Shown in pieces: positions 55,282 through 64,000 of a DNA stretch of 64,000 nt (the first letter of the stretch is position 1; each line of letters begins with the position of its first letter). Source of the DNA: Zasmidium citrigriseum (lineage: Eukaryota > Ascomycota > Dothideomycetes > Mycosphaerellales > Mycosphaerellaceae); assembly GCA_002786025.1 (NCBI GenBank), contig NHNW01000046.1, positions 496,001-560,000 on the forward strand. The letters run 5' to 3'. Under the pieces are notes generated by a model. It had not been told where the DNA came from. It ran no database searches and was given only the letters and a program-made list of their open reading frames with translations. The translations under genes were made by a program, and so were the position numbers.

Positions 55282-55833
55282 ATGCCCGCACCACTTCCCC
55301 CAAGTACCCACACGTCCAGCGAAGCCGCCACGGCCAAACAGCTCGAGTCCCTCGTCTATTCCATCGAAGACACGGTCAACAATCGAAGGTACTACCAGAC
55401 GACCGATCGCGATGCTCCCAAGAACTGCGCGCCTACCGTCTGGGATTACTGTTCTCCTTACTTCCAGGCCGAGTTCGAATATGCTGCAAAGTGTGCTTTG
55501 AATCTCGAACAGACTCTTCAGCTCTATCGGGAGGTCTCTGAAGGCTATCCCGATTTTCGAATCAGGATCCTGGACGTCACGACGAATGTAGACGAGGCGT
55601 CTGGCTGGGCGACATCTTTTGCTAATATTGAGTCTTTTGGTGAGTGCCGCTTGGGAAAGCTGAGTCAGGCGGTGTTACTGATAGTTTGTACTGGCTGCTT
55701 TCTAGGTCCACAAGACGGCAGTGTTGTGCGACAGATTGTGGGAATCTTTGAGTGGAGGTTGGTGAAGAAACATTGGCGCTGGACGAGCTACAAGGCGATG
55801 AGTGGACTTCGAGGCGTGCAGCCCGAGGATTGA
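55282..55833 (+). CDS. hypothetical protein, NTF2/SnoaL-like size and pattern
   Basis: Two exons (55282-55639, 55706-55833) encode 161 aa. A Tyr/Cys-rich N-terminal half (DYCSPYFQAEFEYAAKCALN) is followed by helix-strand alternation. It ends in VGIFEWRLVKKHWRWTSYKAM, resembling the strand pattern of NTF2-like folds. That is a guess from pattern only. The stop lies 10 bp from the stop of the terpene synthase gene on the other strand, so the transcripts must overlap. NTF2-like proteins sometimes serve as cyclases or isomerases in such loci; nothing here proves it. Confidence 0.6.
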   Translation: MPAPLPPSTHTSSEAATAKQLESLVYSIEDTVNNRRYYQTTDRDAPKNCAPTVWDYCSPYFQAEFEYAAKCALNLEQTLQLYREVSEGYPDFRIRILDVTTNVDEASGWATSFANIESFGECRLGKLSQAVLLIVCTGCFLGPQDGSVVRQIVGIFEWRLVKKHWRWTSYKAMSGLRGVQPED

Positions 55834-55843
55834 TGATTGACCT

Positions 55844-57006
55844 TCAAGCTTCGTACACGCTGGCTCCGAATGAACTTCTCTGGAGATACGGCGGATCATC
55901 CAGGAGCTCGATCAAGCGCGTTTTGCGGACCTCATCCTTTCGCGAGCCGAAGTATCGCTCGCTGCGGAAGCTCCACTCGATGTTGGAGAGGACCATGTCT
56001 TTGCAGCCTTGGATGTACTTGGCGAGGACCATGTCGACCTCTGCCCCCCACGACGGCAAGCTCTTGGAGATGGCATCGAGACGGTCGAGGCGTGCGTCGA
56101 GCATCTTGTCAAGAAAGTCGAATGATTCTTGGTTGGTCATGCCTTGCAACCTGCAGCATGCGATGAGATTGTGAACAACATCCTCGCCCTGCGTTCGAAC
56201 GTCAGGCCTGATAATTATCAAACCGAATAGACGATACTCACCTCTTCTTTCGCGTACGACACGATATCGTTGTGGATAATGACCAGATCAGTCGACAGTA
56301 TCTCCATCTCTCTAACTAGCGGGTGATCGACGACGCAATCCTGCCGGATTGCGTCGAGACCGGCCTGCAGGAGAACGAAGCAAGGCAAAATTCCCAATGA
56401 GTCACGACGAAGATATATCATCTCGCCCATCGTGCGCTCGCGATTGTCGACAAGATCCTGTATCTGGTCCAAAACTCCCGCGGTGTACCTCTCCATACTT
56501 CGACGGTAACGTTTGACGATCACATCGGATCCCAGATCACGAAGTCGCCTACATACGTCGGCATGGGCTTGCAAGATGCCCAAAGAGATCGGCAGGACGC
56601 TTTCATCATTTGGTCTTAGCACATCCCCAGTCGTTGTTGCCAGGACTGCATCCACGGCCGCTTTAGCTCGATCAGGATCATTCTTCAAACTCCCGACTTC
56701 GAATTCGTCGTCGATCTCGAATGCCCAATTCATCCAGTCCGCGGCGATGCGAAAAGCTTCACGACTGGCATCGGCCATCCAGACTGTGGTGAAGTACGTG
56801 AAGTCGGCCCGGGCGAGCTTTGCTTGTGCTTTCGAGTCGAGGCTCAAGTACTGGGAGAGCCATTGCTCGGATTCGGCCTTGACGACGGCATAGTCTGGAT
56901 GGAGTTTTGGCTTGTGGGGTGGGAAGGGCTTGAAGATATCTGGGAGGAGCACCGAACTCCGGCCATTTGTGCACTGCTCTGCGGGCATTGAGACGACGGA
57001 CATCAT
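55844..57006 (-). CDS. class I terpene synthase (sesquiterpene-cyclase-like)
   Basis: Exons 57006-56242 and 56188-55844 give 369 aa. The metal-binding aspartate motif is DDEFE (99-103). The NSE triad is NDIVSYAKE, with Asn246, Ser250 and Glu254. The C-terminal Arg-Tyr pair is in WSFRSERYF (Arg333, Tyr334). All are in place for Mg2+-dependent ionisation of a prenyl diphosphate. Fungal enzymes of this length mostly cyclise farnesyl diphosphate. The domain starts at SVLLPDIFKPFPPHKPKLHPDY. The start could be 57006 or 57003; another ATG lies at 57120. A monooxygenase gene lies upstream on the same strand, a likely product-tailoring partner. Confidence 0.87.
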
Positions 57007-57812
57007 TGGGATAAAGGCGACGATCAAAGAGGAGTGAGTTGGCAGTTGCCAGACACCGAAGACTCCACACAAAAAGCGTGTGTCCGGAGATTCTCTACCA
57101 CTGCCTGGACGAACATTCATATACGTCTTCGACCCCAACAACCGCGCTACGCATGCTATCTCCGGAACATAAAAGTCGACATAGGACGACTCGTCCTATC
57201 ATCCACTAGGATCACGATCAGCCCCTGTACCACTCTGCAGCCTTTCCGAACGCCCTTGTCTTGCACTTTGGTGCAGTTTAACCCGCTCTACAGGCGATCA
57301 CACCGCCTCTAGCAGGGCCTGGGAGCAACCGCATGGAACGTTTGCAGCGGTGGAGTCCACGGGCTGAAATGAACCCGCGCATGAGGTCGTGCGTCTCATG
57401 AATACCGGTCAATGGATCCTTTGTCTGCGCTGGTTGAGAACATCGGACGGCCGAGTTGCCGAAACCTCAGCGAGGTAACCAGAACGCTCGACGTGTAAAG
57501 ATGAGTTGAAAGGAATGAGATGTTATGTTCAGCCTCGCGCACGTACAGGGGTAAAGACCGGCCGGCAGGGGACTTCACCTCGTCCCACGGTGATGCACAT
57601 ACTGTAACAATCTCTGCACATAGTCCGATGACATGTTGAAACAGAGGCAACGTTATTCTGAAGACTGATTTTATTTGGGAATACGTCTATCAAACAAACG
57701 CTCTAAAATCTACCATGCAAGTCGCTATCAACCGACCAAGACACTCTGGGCCTCACCCACAATCACAAAAGAAGAACGCCCCAAACACCACGCATGTATC
57801 TGTCGATATCCA
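57007..57812. other. intergenic, terpene synthase promoter
   Basis: About 800 bp between the monooxygenase 3' end and the terpene synthase start. No gene. Confidence 0.4.
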
Positions 57813-59297
57813 TTACACGCCCCGAACCCAGACAGTGCCCGTCTTGATATCCCCATACCACGCCATGAAAATATCCCGAATGTAGTTCTTGCGCGGCATC
57901 CACTGGCCCTGGTCACCGGCCTTGGGCAGCATGTTCTTGCCCTTCTCCACGTACGTGCTGTTGAGCGACAGCAGGCTGGTCTCCTTCATGCTCTGTCTCT
58001 CCTTTTCTGTTCTTTGTGGGATCACCTCAACGACGCCCTCCTTCTTCATCTGATTGAGCATGCGGGTGATGAGCTGTGCGGTGGCGTCGGCGCCGAGGGT
58101 CCAGGATGCGTCGACGTAGCCGACGACGAAGGCCGCGTTGGGGAGGCCCTCCAACATCTGGCCCTTCCACACGAAGTGGTCTGAGACGTTGTAGGGCTTG
58201 CCGTCGACCTTGAGGCTCATGCCGCCGGCGAATCGCAGCTTGAGACCCGTAGCCGTGACGATGATGTCGGGGTGAAGCTCGGAGCCGTCGTTGAGCTTGA
58301 TCGTGTCCGCTGTGATGTTCTGGATCGTGCCCGTAGCAATGTCGGCCTTCCCAGATCGCAAGCTCTTGAAGAAGTCGCCATCGGGGCACATGCACATTCG
58401 CTGCTCCCAGGGGTAGTATTTCGGGGTGAAGTGAGGGTCGCGGGGGATCGAGGAAGGGAGTTGCTTCTGTGTGAGTTTGTGCATCATTGCCTTGACCTTC
58501 TCGGGGTACTTGGCTGAGAGGGTGGTCAGGAGGAGGGGCGAGAGGATCCACTTGATGCGGAAGGCGGCGTGCTGGAAGGCTGGGAACCAACTGAACCATC
58601 GTCGGATGAACTTCTCGAGTGCATCTTCTTGCGGGACGGCCATGACATAGCTGGGAGAACGCTGGAGCATCGTCACTCGCTTGGCGGTCTCCGACATGAC
58701 CGGGAGGACGGTGATGGCGGTGGCGCCAGAGCCAATAATGACAACTTCCTTGTTGGAGTAGTCGAGCTTCTCGGGCCAGAACTGAGGGTGGATAACCTGG
58801 CCCTTGAAGTTGTCGATACCAGGAATCGAGGTCTGGAGCGGAGTGTGATAGTCGTAGTATCCAGTGCAGAGCAGCATGAATCGGCACTTGATGCTCCTGT
58901 CCTTGCCCTCGGTCTTCGCGTCGATCGTCCAAGTCTTGTCCGTTGAAGAGTATTGAGCGGCATTGACCATGGTGTGGTACTGGATCCTCTTGTCGATGCC
59001 ATACATCGCTGCAGAGTCTTTGACGTACTGCTTGATCAGGTCGCCCTGCGCGATCGCAGTGTTCTCACTCCATGGGCGCCATGGGAATCCGAATGTGAAG
59101 AGATCGGAGTCGGAGCGAATGCCAGGGTATTTGAACAAACTCCAGGTACCGCCCATCTCATGGCGACCCTCGAGAATGGTGTATGAGAGGTTCGGACATC
59201 TCTCCTGGATGCGGTATCCAAAGTTGATGCCTGAGATGCCGGCGCCGACAATGACGACGTCGTAGCTGTCGCCCTTTTCCAATGGTTGCCACGCCAT
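57813..59297 (-). CDS. Baeyer-Villiger-type flavin monooxygenase
   Basis: A 494-aa intronless protein. The FAD site is VVIVGAGISGINFGY near residue 18 and the NADPH site is VVIIGSGATAI near 187. Between them lies the Baeyer-Villiger fingerprint FKGQVIHPQFWP (about 163-174). GTWSLFKYPGIRSDSD and IVTATGLKL are further class B landmarks. It inserts oxygen next to a ketone, or oxidises heteroatoms, with NADPH and O2. No membrane helix is obvious. It runs in the same direction as the terpene synthase, about 800 bp apart, consistent with oxidation of a terpene ketone. Close relatives such as bacterial EthA act on many substrates, so the role is an inference. Confidence 0.9.
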   Translation of the reverse strand: MAWQPLEKGDSYDVVIVGAGISGINFGYRIQERCPNLSYTILEGRHEMGGTWSLFKYPGIRSDSDLFTFGFPWRPWSENTAIAQGDLIKQYVKDSAAMYGIDKRIQYHTMVNAAQYSSTDKTWTIDAKTEGKDRSIKCRFMLLCTGYYDYHTPLQTSIPGIDNFKGQVIHPQFWPEKLDYSNKEVVIIGSGATAITVLPVMSETAKRVTMLQRSPSYVMAVPQEDALEKFIRRWFSWFPAFQHAAFRIKWILSPLLLTTLSAKYPEKVKAMMHKLTQKQLPSSIPRDPHFTPKYYPWEQRMCMCPDGDFFKSLRSGKADIATGTIQNITADTIKLNDGSELHPDIIVTATGLKLRFAGGMSLKVDGKPYNVSDHFVWKGQMLEGLPNAAFVVGYVDASWTLGADATAQLITRMLNQMKKEGVVEVIPQRTEKERQSMKETSLLSLNSTYVEKGKNMLPKAGDQGQWMPRKNYIRDIFMAWYGDIKTGTVWVRGV

Positions 59298-60076
59298 GGT
59301 TGCTTGTTGTGAGGATGTTTCACAAGCTGTGTAAGGTTAGGGGAAAAAGTGTCAGTACACGGGCAGGCGCGAACTGGGCGGCGCGATCATTTAATATACC
59401 GTGTCGACGTCACGCGAATGAGGGACCTTTGTGCACTGCTTGTGCGACTGATGATTGTTTGACTTTCCAAAGACGGGATCGACAGGCCTCGGTCTCGTCG
59501 ACCAACCATCGCTGTCGTCTGCGGCGCTGAGTTTCCTCGAAAGGGTTTACGGCCACTTCTTTCGATCTAGCCTGTCCCACGTCCGCAAACGCTTCCCCAG
59601 GAGGCGCTTTTGCACATGCCTCGGCGGCGAGGGAACATTCACTTCCGCGCTGGAGCACAGGTCGATCTCCGCAGTGGCACTGCTACTTTGCCGGGATCGC
59701 CCGGATCCGAGAACGAGATTGAACGCGATGTCGACTGAGTTATTACTTTCTGCTTCATTGTATTGGTTGGAGACAGTGGAAATCTCCACAGCCCACCTTC
59801 ATATCCCGTGTGCAGGCCAAGGCAACAACAAACATCGTTGGTGTGTTCGTTCATTAACCAAGGCTATGCACCCATGCACACATGGCGGTACACATGGCGA
59901 AACTCGCGAAACGCGTGCCCCGCGGAGTGGATGAGGATGAGGATTCGAAATGAGTGAGTTGTCCATCTGCGGTAATCAGTCCGACAAAGTATTGCCTTGC
60001 GATGGCTTTTCGCTATGTGCTTCAAGGTATTGTTGCATCACTCATCTGAGATTCAGGCTGCCATATACCAAGCCAT
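59298..60076. other. intergenic, promoter of the monooxygenase
   Basis: About 780 bp, no supported feature; overlapping frames are discounted. Confidence 0.4.
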
Positions 60077-61341
60077 CTAAGTCGCCAATGAAGCGACCAA
60101 AGTGTCCATTGCCGAGCTTTGCGTGGATGCATTTGCTGGCGAGATGAAGGGACCTGCCCACTTTACGCTCAACGAATTGCCCTGCCTGTCGTTGTTCCAG
60201 ATGCTGTTGGCATTGTTGTCTAGGAAAGACGCCCAGCTAGTCTGAGGCTTGGCCTTTTGCAAGACTTGCAGATTCCGGGTGAAGACGCCCTTGAATTGGG
60301 TACCGTCCGCGCCGCAGTTGGGTTCGCAAGGATCAGTCAAGATTCCGCTTGGCGCAAGTGCTTTGATGGCTGCATTGGCAATGTTCGTTGCCATAGTTGT
60401 GTATTGTGAATCGCCAGTCTTCCTGCTGAGTTCGGAGAGTCCGCCGAGGATAACACCTTGGTTGTATGACCAGACGGTACCGCCATTGTTCTTGCAACTC
60501 TGCTGGTCCAGACCATCGTTGATGGTGTTGCCACTGTTAATCATACCCGACCCTTTAAACCACGCCAACTGCTGCTTTGCGATGGACAGGTAGTCAACGC
60601 TGCCTCCCTGGACCCGATTGGCGAGATGAGCCGCGACACTCAGGAAAAGCTCGTTGGCAATTGCGTTGACATAAGTGTGCGCCTTGTCCCACCAGATACC
60701 GCCAGTGCCGCCGCTGTTGGTGCTGCAGTTGGTCTTACCAAAGACAGCATTCATGTCGTTGAAGATTGTCTGGGCCTGTTGAAGGTACTGGGAGTTTCCG
60801 GTCACATCGTAAGCTGCAATCCATCCAAGGGCCCACCACCCTTCATCATCGTAGTAGCTGATGAATCTTGTTAGCATTGTATATGACTTGCTTCAGAGCA
60901 GACATACCCATTCAGAAACCCGCCAGTGCTTTGGGTGCTCATTGGCTTGGCCTGCAACCAAGGAGGAAATTCAGGCCAGTGGTGGGCATAATAGGTCCGA
61001 GGTAGGAAAGGCTGGTCGTTCGCAATACCCATAACCTTGGCCATTTGCATGTTGTACTGCTGGGCCTTGGTATAGGTCTCAGACATGACCGAAGTGATTT
61101 GACTCTTCAAGTTGTTGTCGATGGCGGCCAGGTGAGCGATGACCGTCAAACAGTTGGCACTATTCCACCATCCTGTCGAAGGGATCCAGAGTCCATTGTC
61201 GTGATTGTACCAAGTCTGGAGTTGATTATAAGCAGCCTCGGCGTTGGAGAAAGAGACATCTCTCTCTGCAATAGGAGAGGACTGAGCCAAGCCCAAGAGG
61301 CTGCTCAAGGCCAGAGATCCCTGCAACAGTTTGCTATACAT
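60077..61341 (-). CDS. secreted GH76 alpha-1,6-mannanase-like protein
   Basis: Two exons (61341-60908, 60857-60077) give 404 aa. The signal peptide is SLALSSLLGLAQSSP, cleavage before ERDVSF. The catalytic Asp pair is Asp148-Asp149 in YYDDEGWWALGWIAAYD, formed across the intron. Other GH76 landmarks are YNHDNGLWIPSTGWWNSAN, SGGTGGIWWDKAHTYVNAIANE and NQGVILGGL. There is no GPI-anchor tail; it ends in LVASLAT. It probably cleaves alpha-1,6-mannan outside the cell. Fungal GH76 enzymes (Dfg5/Dcw1) also crosslink wall mannoproteins, but those are anchored. The GT-AG intron has a GCTAAC branch. Confidence 0.9.
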
Positions 61342-62072
61342 GCTGACGAGTAAGTAATGCCAACGAACAAGGAACGGCGGCCGGCATCGCCATCTTATAC
61401 CGCACGCTGGGCAGGAATGATCGGCGTCCTCCACCAGCTCGCGCAATGGACTGTAGAGTCTAAAACAGGAAGTTCTGTAATAGCTATACCTGACGATCCA
61501 CGTCAAATAGGTGGTAGCTTCACGCCCACAGCCGCTTCCCTGCGCGAACTGCCCTGATCTGCTCCTGGTGTTGCTCCATCTTACGTAGCGCTCCCTCGCT
61601 GCCGTGTGCAGCAGTTGGAGACCCGAACGCTTGTTCTCCAGAGGCAGCTGTTCGATGGCGCAGGTGGTGGGAGGATTCACTACAGTGGCGGGCTGGCGAG
61701 GTGGGGCGAAGCTTGGAGCCGGAGGAACGGTGTCATGTGGACTCGTCTGTTTCCTACTCGAGCAGGAAGGATGGGAGCTTTGTGTATGTGCATTTGCATA
61801 TTCCCCGAGGGTTGCGCTCGGGGTGTGGAGGAGGGATGTGTGTAGTAAGACGAGCGCAGTAGTCGAAGAATAGCGAGGTCAGGTGCAATGCACAGACCGA
61901 GTCTGAGCGCATGTCTCGGCATCGGGTGTTCGTCCCGGCGAGCCGAATGAACGTCAGTCGGTGAACGACATCCCTTGCTACACGACCAAGCGAACTCGTA
62001 ACAACACCAATATAAAACACCACACATGTTCCTGACCGGTGCTGTGCTGCTTGCCATGTTCGAATCTCCATC
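61342..62072. promoter_or_regulatory. divergent promoter, GH76 / MFS
   Basis: About 730 bp between divergent starts. No clear operator by eye. Confidence 0.4.
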
Positions 62073-63475
62073 ATGGCACGTGGCGGCGACCAGGTCACCG
62101 CAGCCGTTGTGACAGAGCCCATCGAGCTACCCGAACACCACTCCGCATCCACACTCGGACAATCTCGGCTAGAAGAAGGTACTCGCCCAAATGAAAACAC
62201 CACCGAAGCCGTCCAGCCCCTCCACGTATCCGGCGTCGTCAGGCTGAAGCTGTTCAGCGCGGCGTTCTGCTTTCTCAATGCTGGCATCAACGACGGAAGC
62301 TTGGGAGCCTTGATACCGTACATCCTCCGCCACTATGATATCTCCACCGCCTGGATGGCCGCACCTTACGGCACGGCATTTGCAGGATGGCTCATTGCCG
62401 CTTTGATCGGGGGATACGCACGAGTTACACTGGGCACCGGAGGCGTCATCATCGCAGGCGCGGTATTACAGTTCCTGGCGCAAGTGTTCCGATTCTGGTT
62501 CCCGCCCTTTGGACTGTTTTCTTTCACCTTCTTCCTGGTTGCCTTCGGTCAGGCATTGCAGGAACCACAAGCCAATACTTTTGTGACGACGCTCAAATCT
62601 GCACACCGATGGCTCGGGCTCATCCATGGCTGCTACGCACTCGGGGGATTGGCTGGTCCTCTCATTGCGTCTGCGATTGCGTCCAACTTGAGCGGCAACT
62701 GGGCGGCATTTTACTATGTGCCGATGGGCATTGGCGCGCTCAATTTGATGCTGTGCGGCTATGCCTTCAGGGATGAGATCGCTTTCCGGCGATCTCGCAA
62801 CCAGACCACAGAGCAGCGGCCGAGTGCGACTGCATTGGTTGAGCTCAAGGCCACACTCAAGCAGAAGCCGGTCTGGCTCATCAGCATCTTCTTCTTCCTG
62901 TACCTCGGTGCCGCGATCACCGCGGGTGGATGGATTGTCGAGTTCCTGGTGGTTGTGAGAGACGGACGCCTCTCTCAAGTCGGCTATATTTCCAGCGCAT
63001 ACATGGGCGGCACGGCACTAGGCCGCTTTGTATTAGCAGAGCCCACATTCCGGTTGGGCGAGAAACGCATGCTCATGCTCTACTCGGTAATTGCATTAGC
63101 CTTGCAGATCGTCTTCTGGCGGGTGCCGAACATAGTGGTGAACGCCGTGAGCGTGAGCTTCCTGGGATTCGTCTTGGGCCCTTTCTTTGGCACGGCTGTG
63201 TCGGTGGGATCCAAATTGATACCGCGAGAGTTGCAAGCTTCTGGTCTAGGTAAGTCTGTGACTCAGAAGTAATCCATTGAGCATGAAAGCTGATTCTCGA
63301 AGCATTCATCTTTGTCATGGCGCAGGCAGGAGGCGCCATTTTCCCGGCTGTGACTGGTGTGATATCGTCACAAACGGGCGTGGGCACTTTACAGCCGATT
63401 CTCGTGGGTCTGCTGGCGGCGATGACAGTTGCGTGGGCCATGGTGCCAAATCCTAAGAAGATAGGCATGACGTGA
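62073..63475 (+). CDS. MFS transporter, fucose-permease/Bsc6-like
   Basis: Two exons (62073-63249, 63303-63475) give 449 aa. A 45-residue hydrophilic N-terminus precedes the conserved SAAFCFLNAGINDGSLGALIPY, which starts helix 1. Further signatures are GQALQEPQANTFVTTL and GLIHGCYALGGLAGPLIAS. The second half opens at LISIFFFLYLGAAITAGGWI. Length and 12 helices fit the family of sugar-porter-like permeases seen in fungi, some near biosynthetic or cell-wall loci. Substrate unknown. The last intron (63250-63302) interrupts the helix pair at SGL|AFIFVMAQ. Divergent from the mannanase, so a mannan-derived sugar is one possible cargo. Confidence 0.88.
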
Positions 63476-64000
63476 GGCCAACTGGATAGGCATTGGCTGC
63501 ATGATAACTTTAGTTACACATTGTAGGAAGTAAAACGTAGGCTTCAAGTCGCTGCCTCGCATTCCTCACTCTTCGAGGCGGAGATTGGTGAAGATCATGC
63601 CTCCTCAACAGTCGATGCACTTCTTAGTGCCGCATTCATTGGCCCATGCCAAAGGCGAATGTAGGCGTGATCGTTGAATGCTCAAGTGGCCAACAACTTT
63701 GCCAGAAGCTCTAGTCTTGGATGTCGAAGCCAGACGTTGACTAGTCATGGACACTTCCCGATGTTGGGTTTGAAACCTCAGACCTTCAGTCTGCCGTGAC
63801 GTTCCGACGGCGTAAAATCATAACAAGGTCGCAGACGTTTTTCGGCGGTCGTTTCAAGATTCTGGCGCGGGCTTGCTGTGATTGAGGAGACCGACGAATC
63901 GTTCCTGGAGACCGTGGCGTGAAACGCGGTGACTTCAGGTCGTAGTATGGACCGGGTTCAAGATTCGACATGGTGATTGACAGGTCTTTCAGACTCTCTA
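63476..64000. other. intergenic to window end
   Basis: A 61-residue minus-strand frame (63786-63971) begins with ATG and is Arg/Ser-rich; not enough to call a gene. The sequence may be the promoter of a gene beyond the window. Confidence 0.35.

Noticed and set aside
63721..63840. tRNA-Phe-like anticodon stem (CAGACTGAAGGTCTG, minus strand)
   Set aside because: No D-arm or acceptor stem pairs around it, and the T-arm does not fold.
63786..63971. 61-residue minus-strand frame near the window end
   Set aside because: Short and Arg/Ser-rich; may be chance or part of a gene outside the window.

Overview
The window is nuclear DNA of a filamentous ascomycete, most likely a Dothideomycete. The genes carry short introns (about 45-95 nt) with CTAAC/CTGAC-type branch sites. 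Fungal-only families are present: Zn2Cys6 regulators, Dal5-type permeases, the Tsl1/Tps3 trehalose subunit, mitochondrial mL59 and GH76. Intergenic gaps are small and no operons exist. About 32 genes are supported. Exons were joined by eye, and nearly every multi-exon model closes to an uninterrupted reading frame. No rRNA, convincing tRNA, CRISPR array or intact transposon was seen.

Layout. 0.2-4.5 kb: a DHA2-type MFS exporter, a small unknown gene and a small secreted Cys protein. 4.8-14.9 kb: a trehalose-synthase-complex regulatory subunit, a 2.4 kb gap, a Pho80-type cyclin, proteasome beta1 and a Bem46-like hydrolase. 15-21.3 kb: a phytanoyl-CoA-dioxygenase-like enzyme, deoxyribose-phosphate aldolase, a Zn2Cys6 regulator, and a divergent 3-dehydroshikimate-dehydratase-like enzyme. 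21.4-33.8 kb is mostly housekeeping: a SUMO-like protein, two conserved unknowns, the NatB auxiliary subunit, RAMP4/Ysy6, Erj5, a PRA1 protein, a RING protein and a histidine phosphatase.

34.4-45.4 kb is the most coherent functional block. It holds a Zn2Cys6 regulator, a Dal5-like permease, a class III (ornithine-aminotransferase-like) aminotransferase and two head-to-head amidases. Close pairs of HGATAR (AreA/NIT2-type) sites lie upstream of the regulator and the permease and between the amidases. The block reads as a nitrogen-scavenging cluster: amide taken up, hydrolysed, and the amino acid transaminated. It resembles in content the dispersed A. nidulans AmdR regulon.

45.8-54.8 kb: eIF2-gamma, phosphomannomutase, an unrecognised three-exon gene, a 2.4 kb gene-poor stretch, mitochondrial ribosomal protein mL59 and proteasome beta3. 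55.3-63.5 kb looks like a small accessory or secondary-metabolite locus: an unknown NTF2-like-sized protein, a class I terpene synthase, a Baeyer-Villiger-type monooxygenase, a secreted GH76 mannanase and an MFS transporter.

Unusual gene structures recur. There are two GC-AG introns (one splits a Zn2Cys6 cluster), one candidate AT-AC intron, a 29-nt micro-exon, an exon consisting only of the start codon, and three stop-free in-frame introns.
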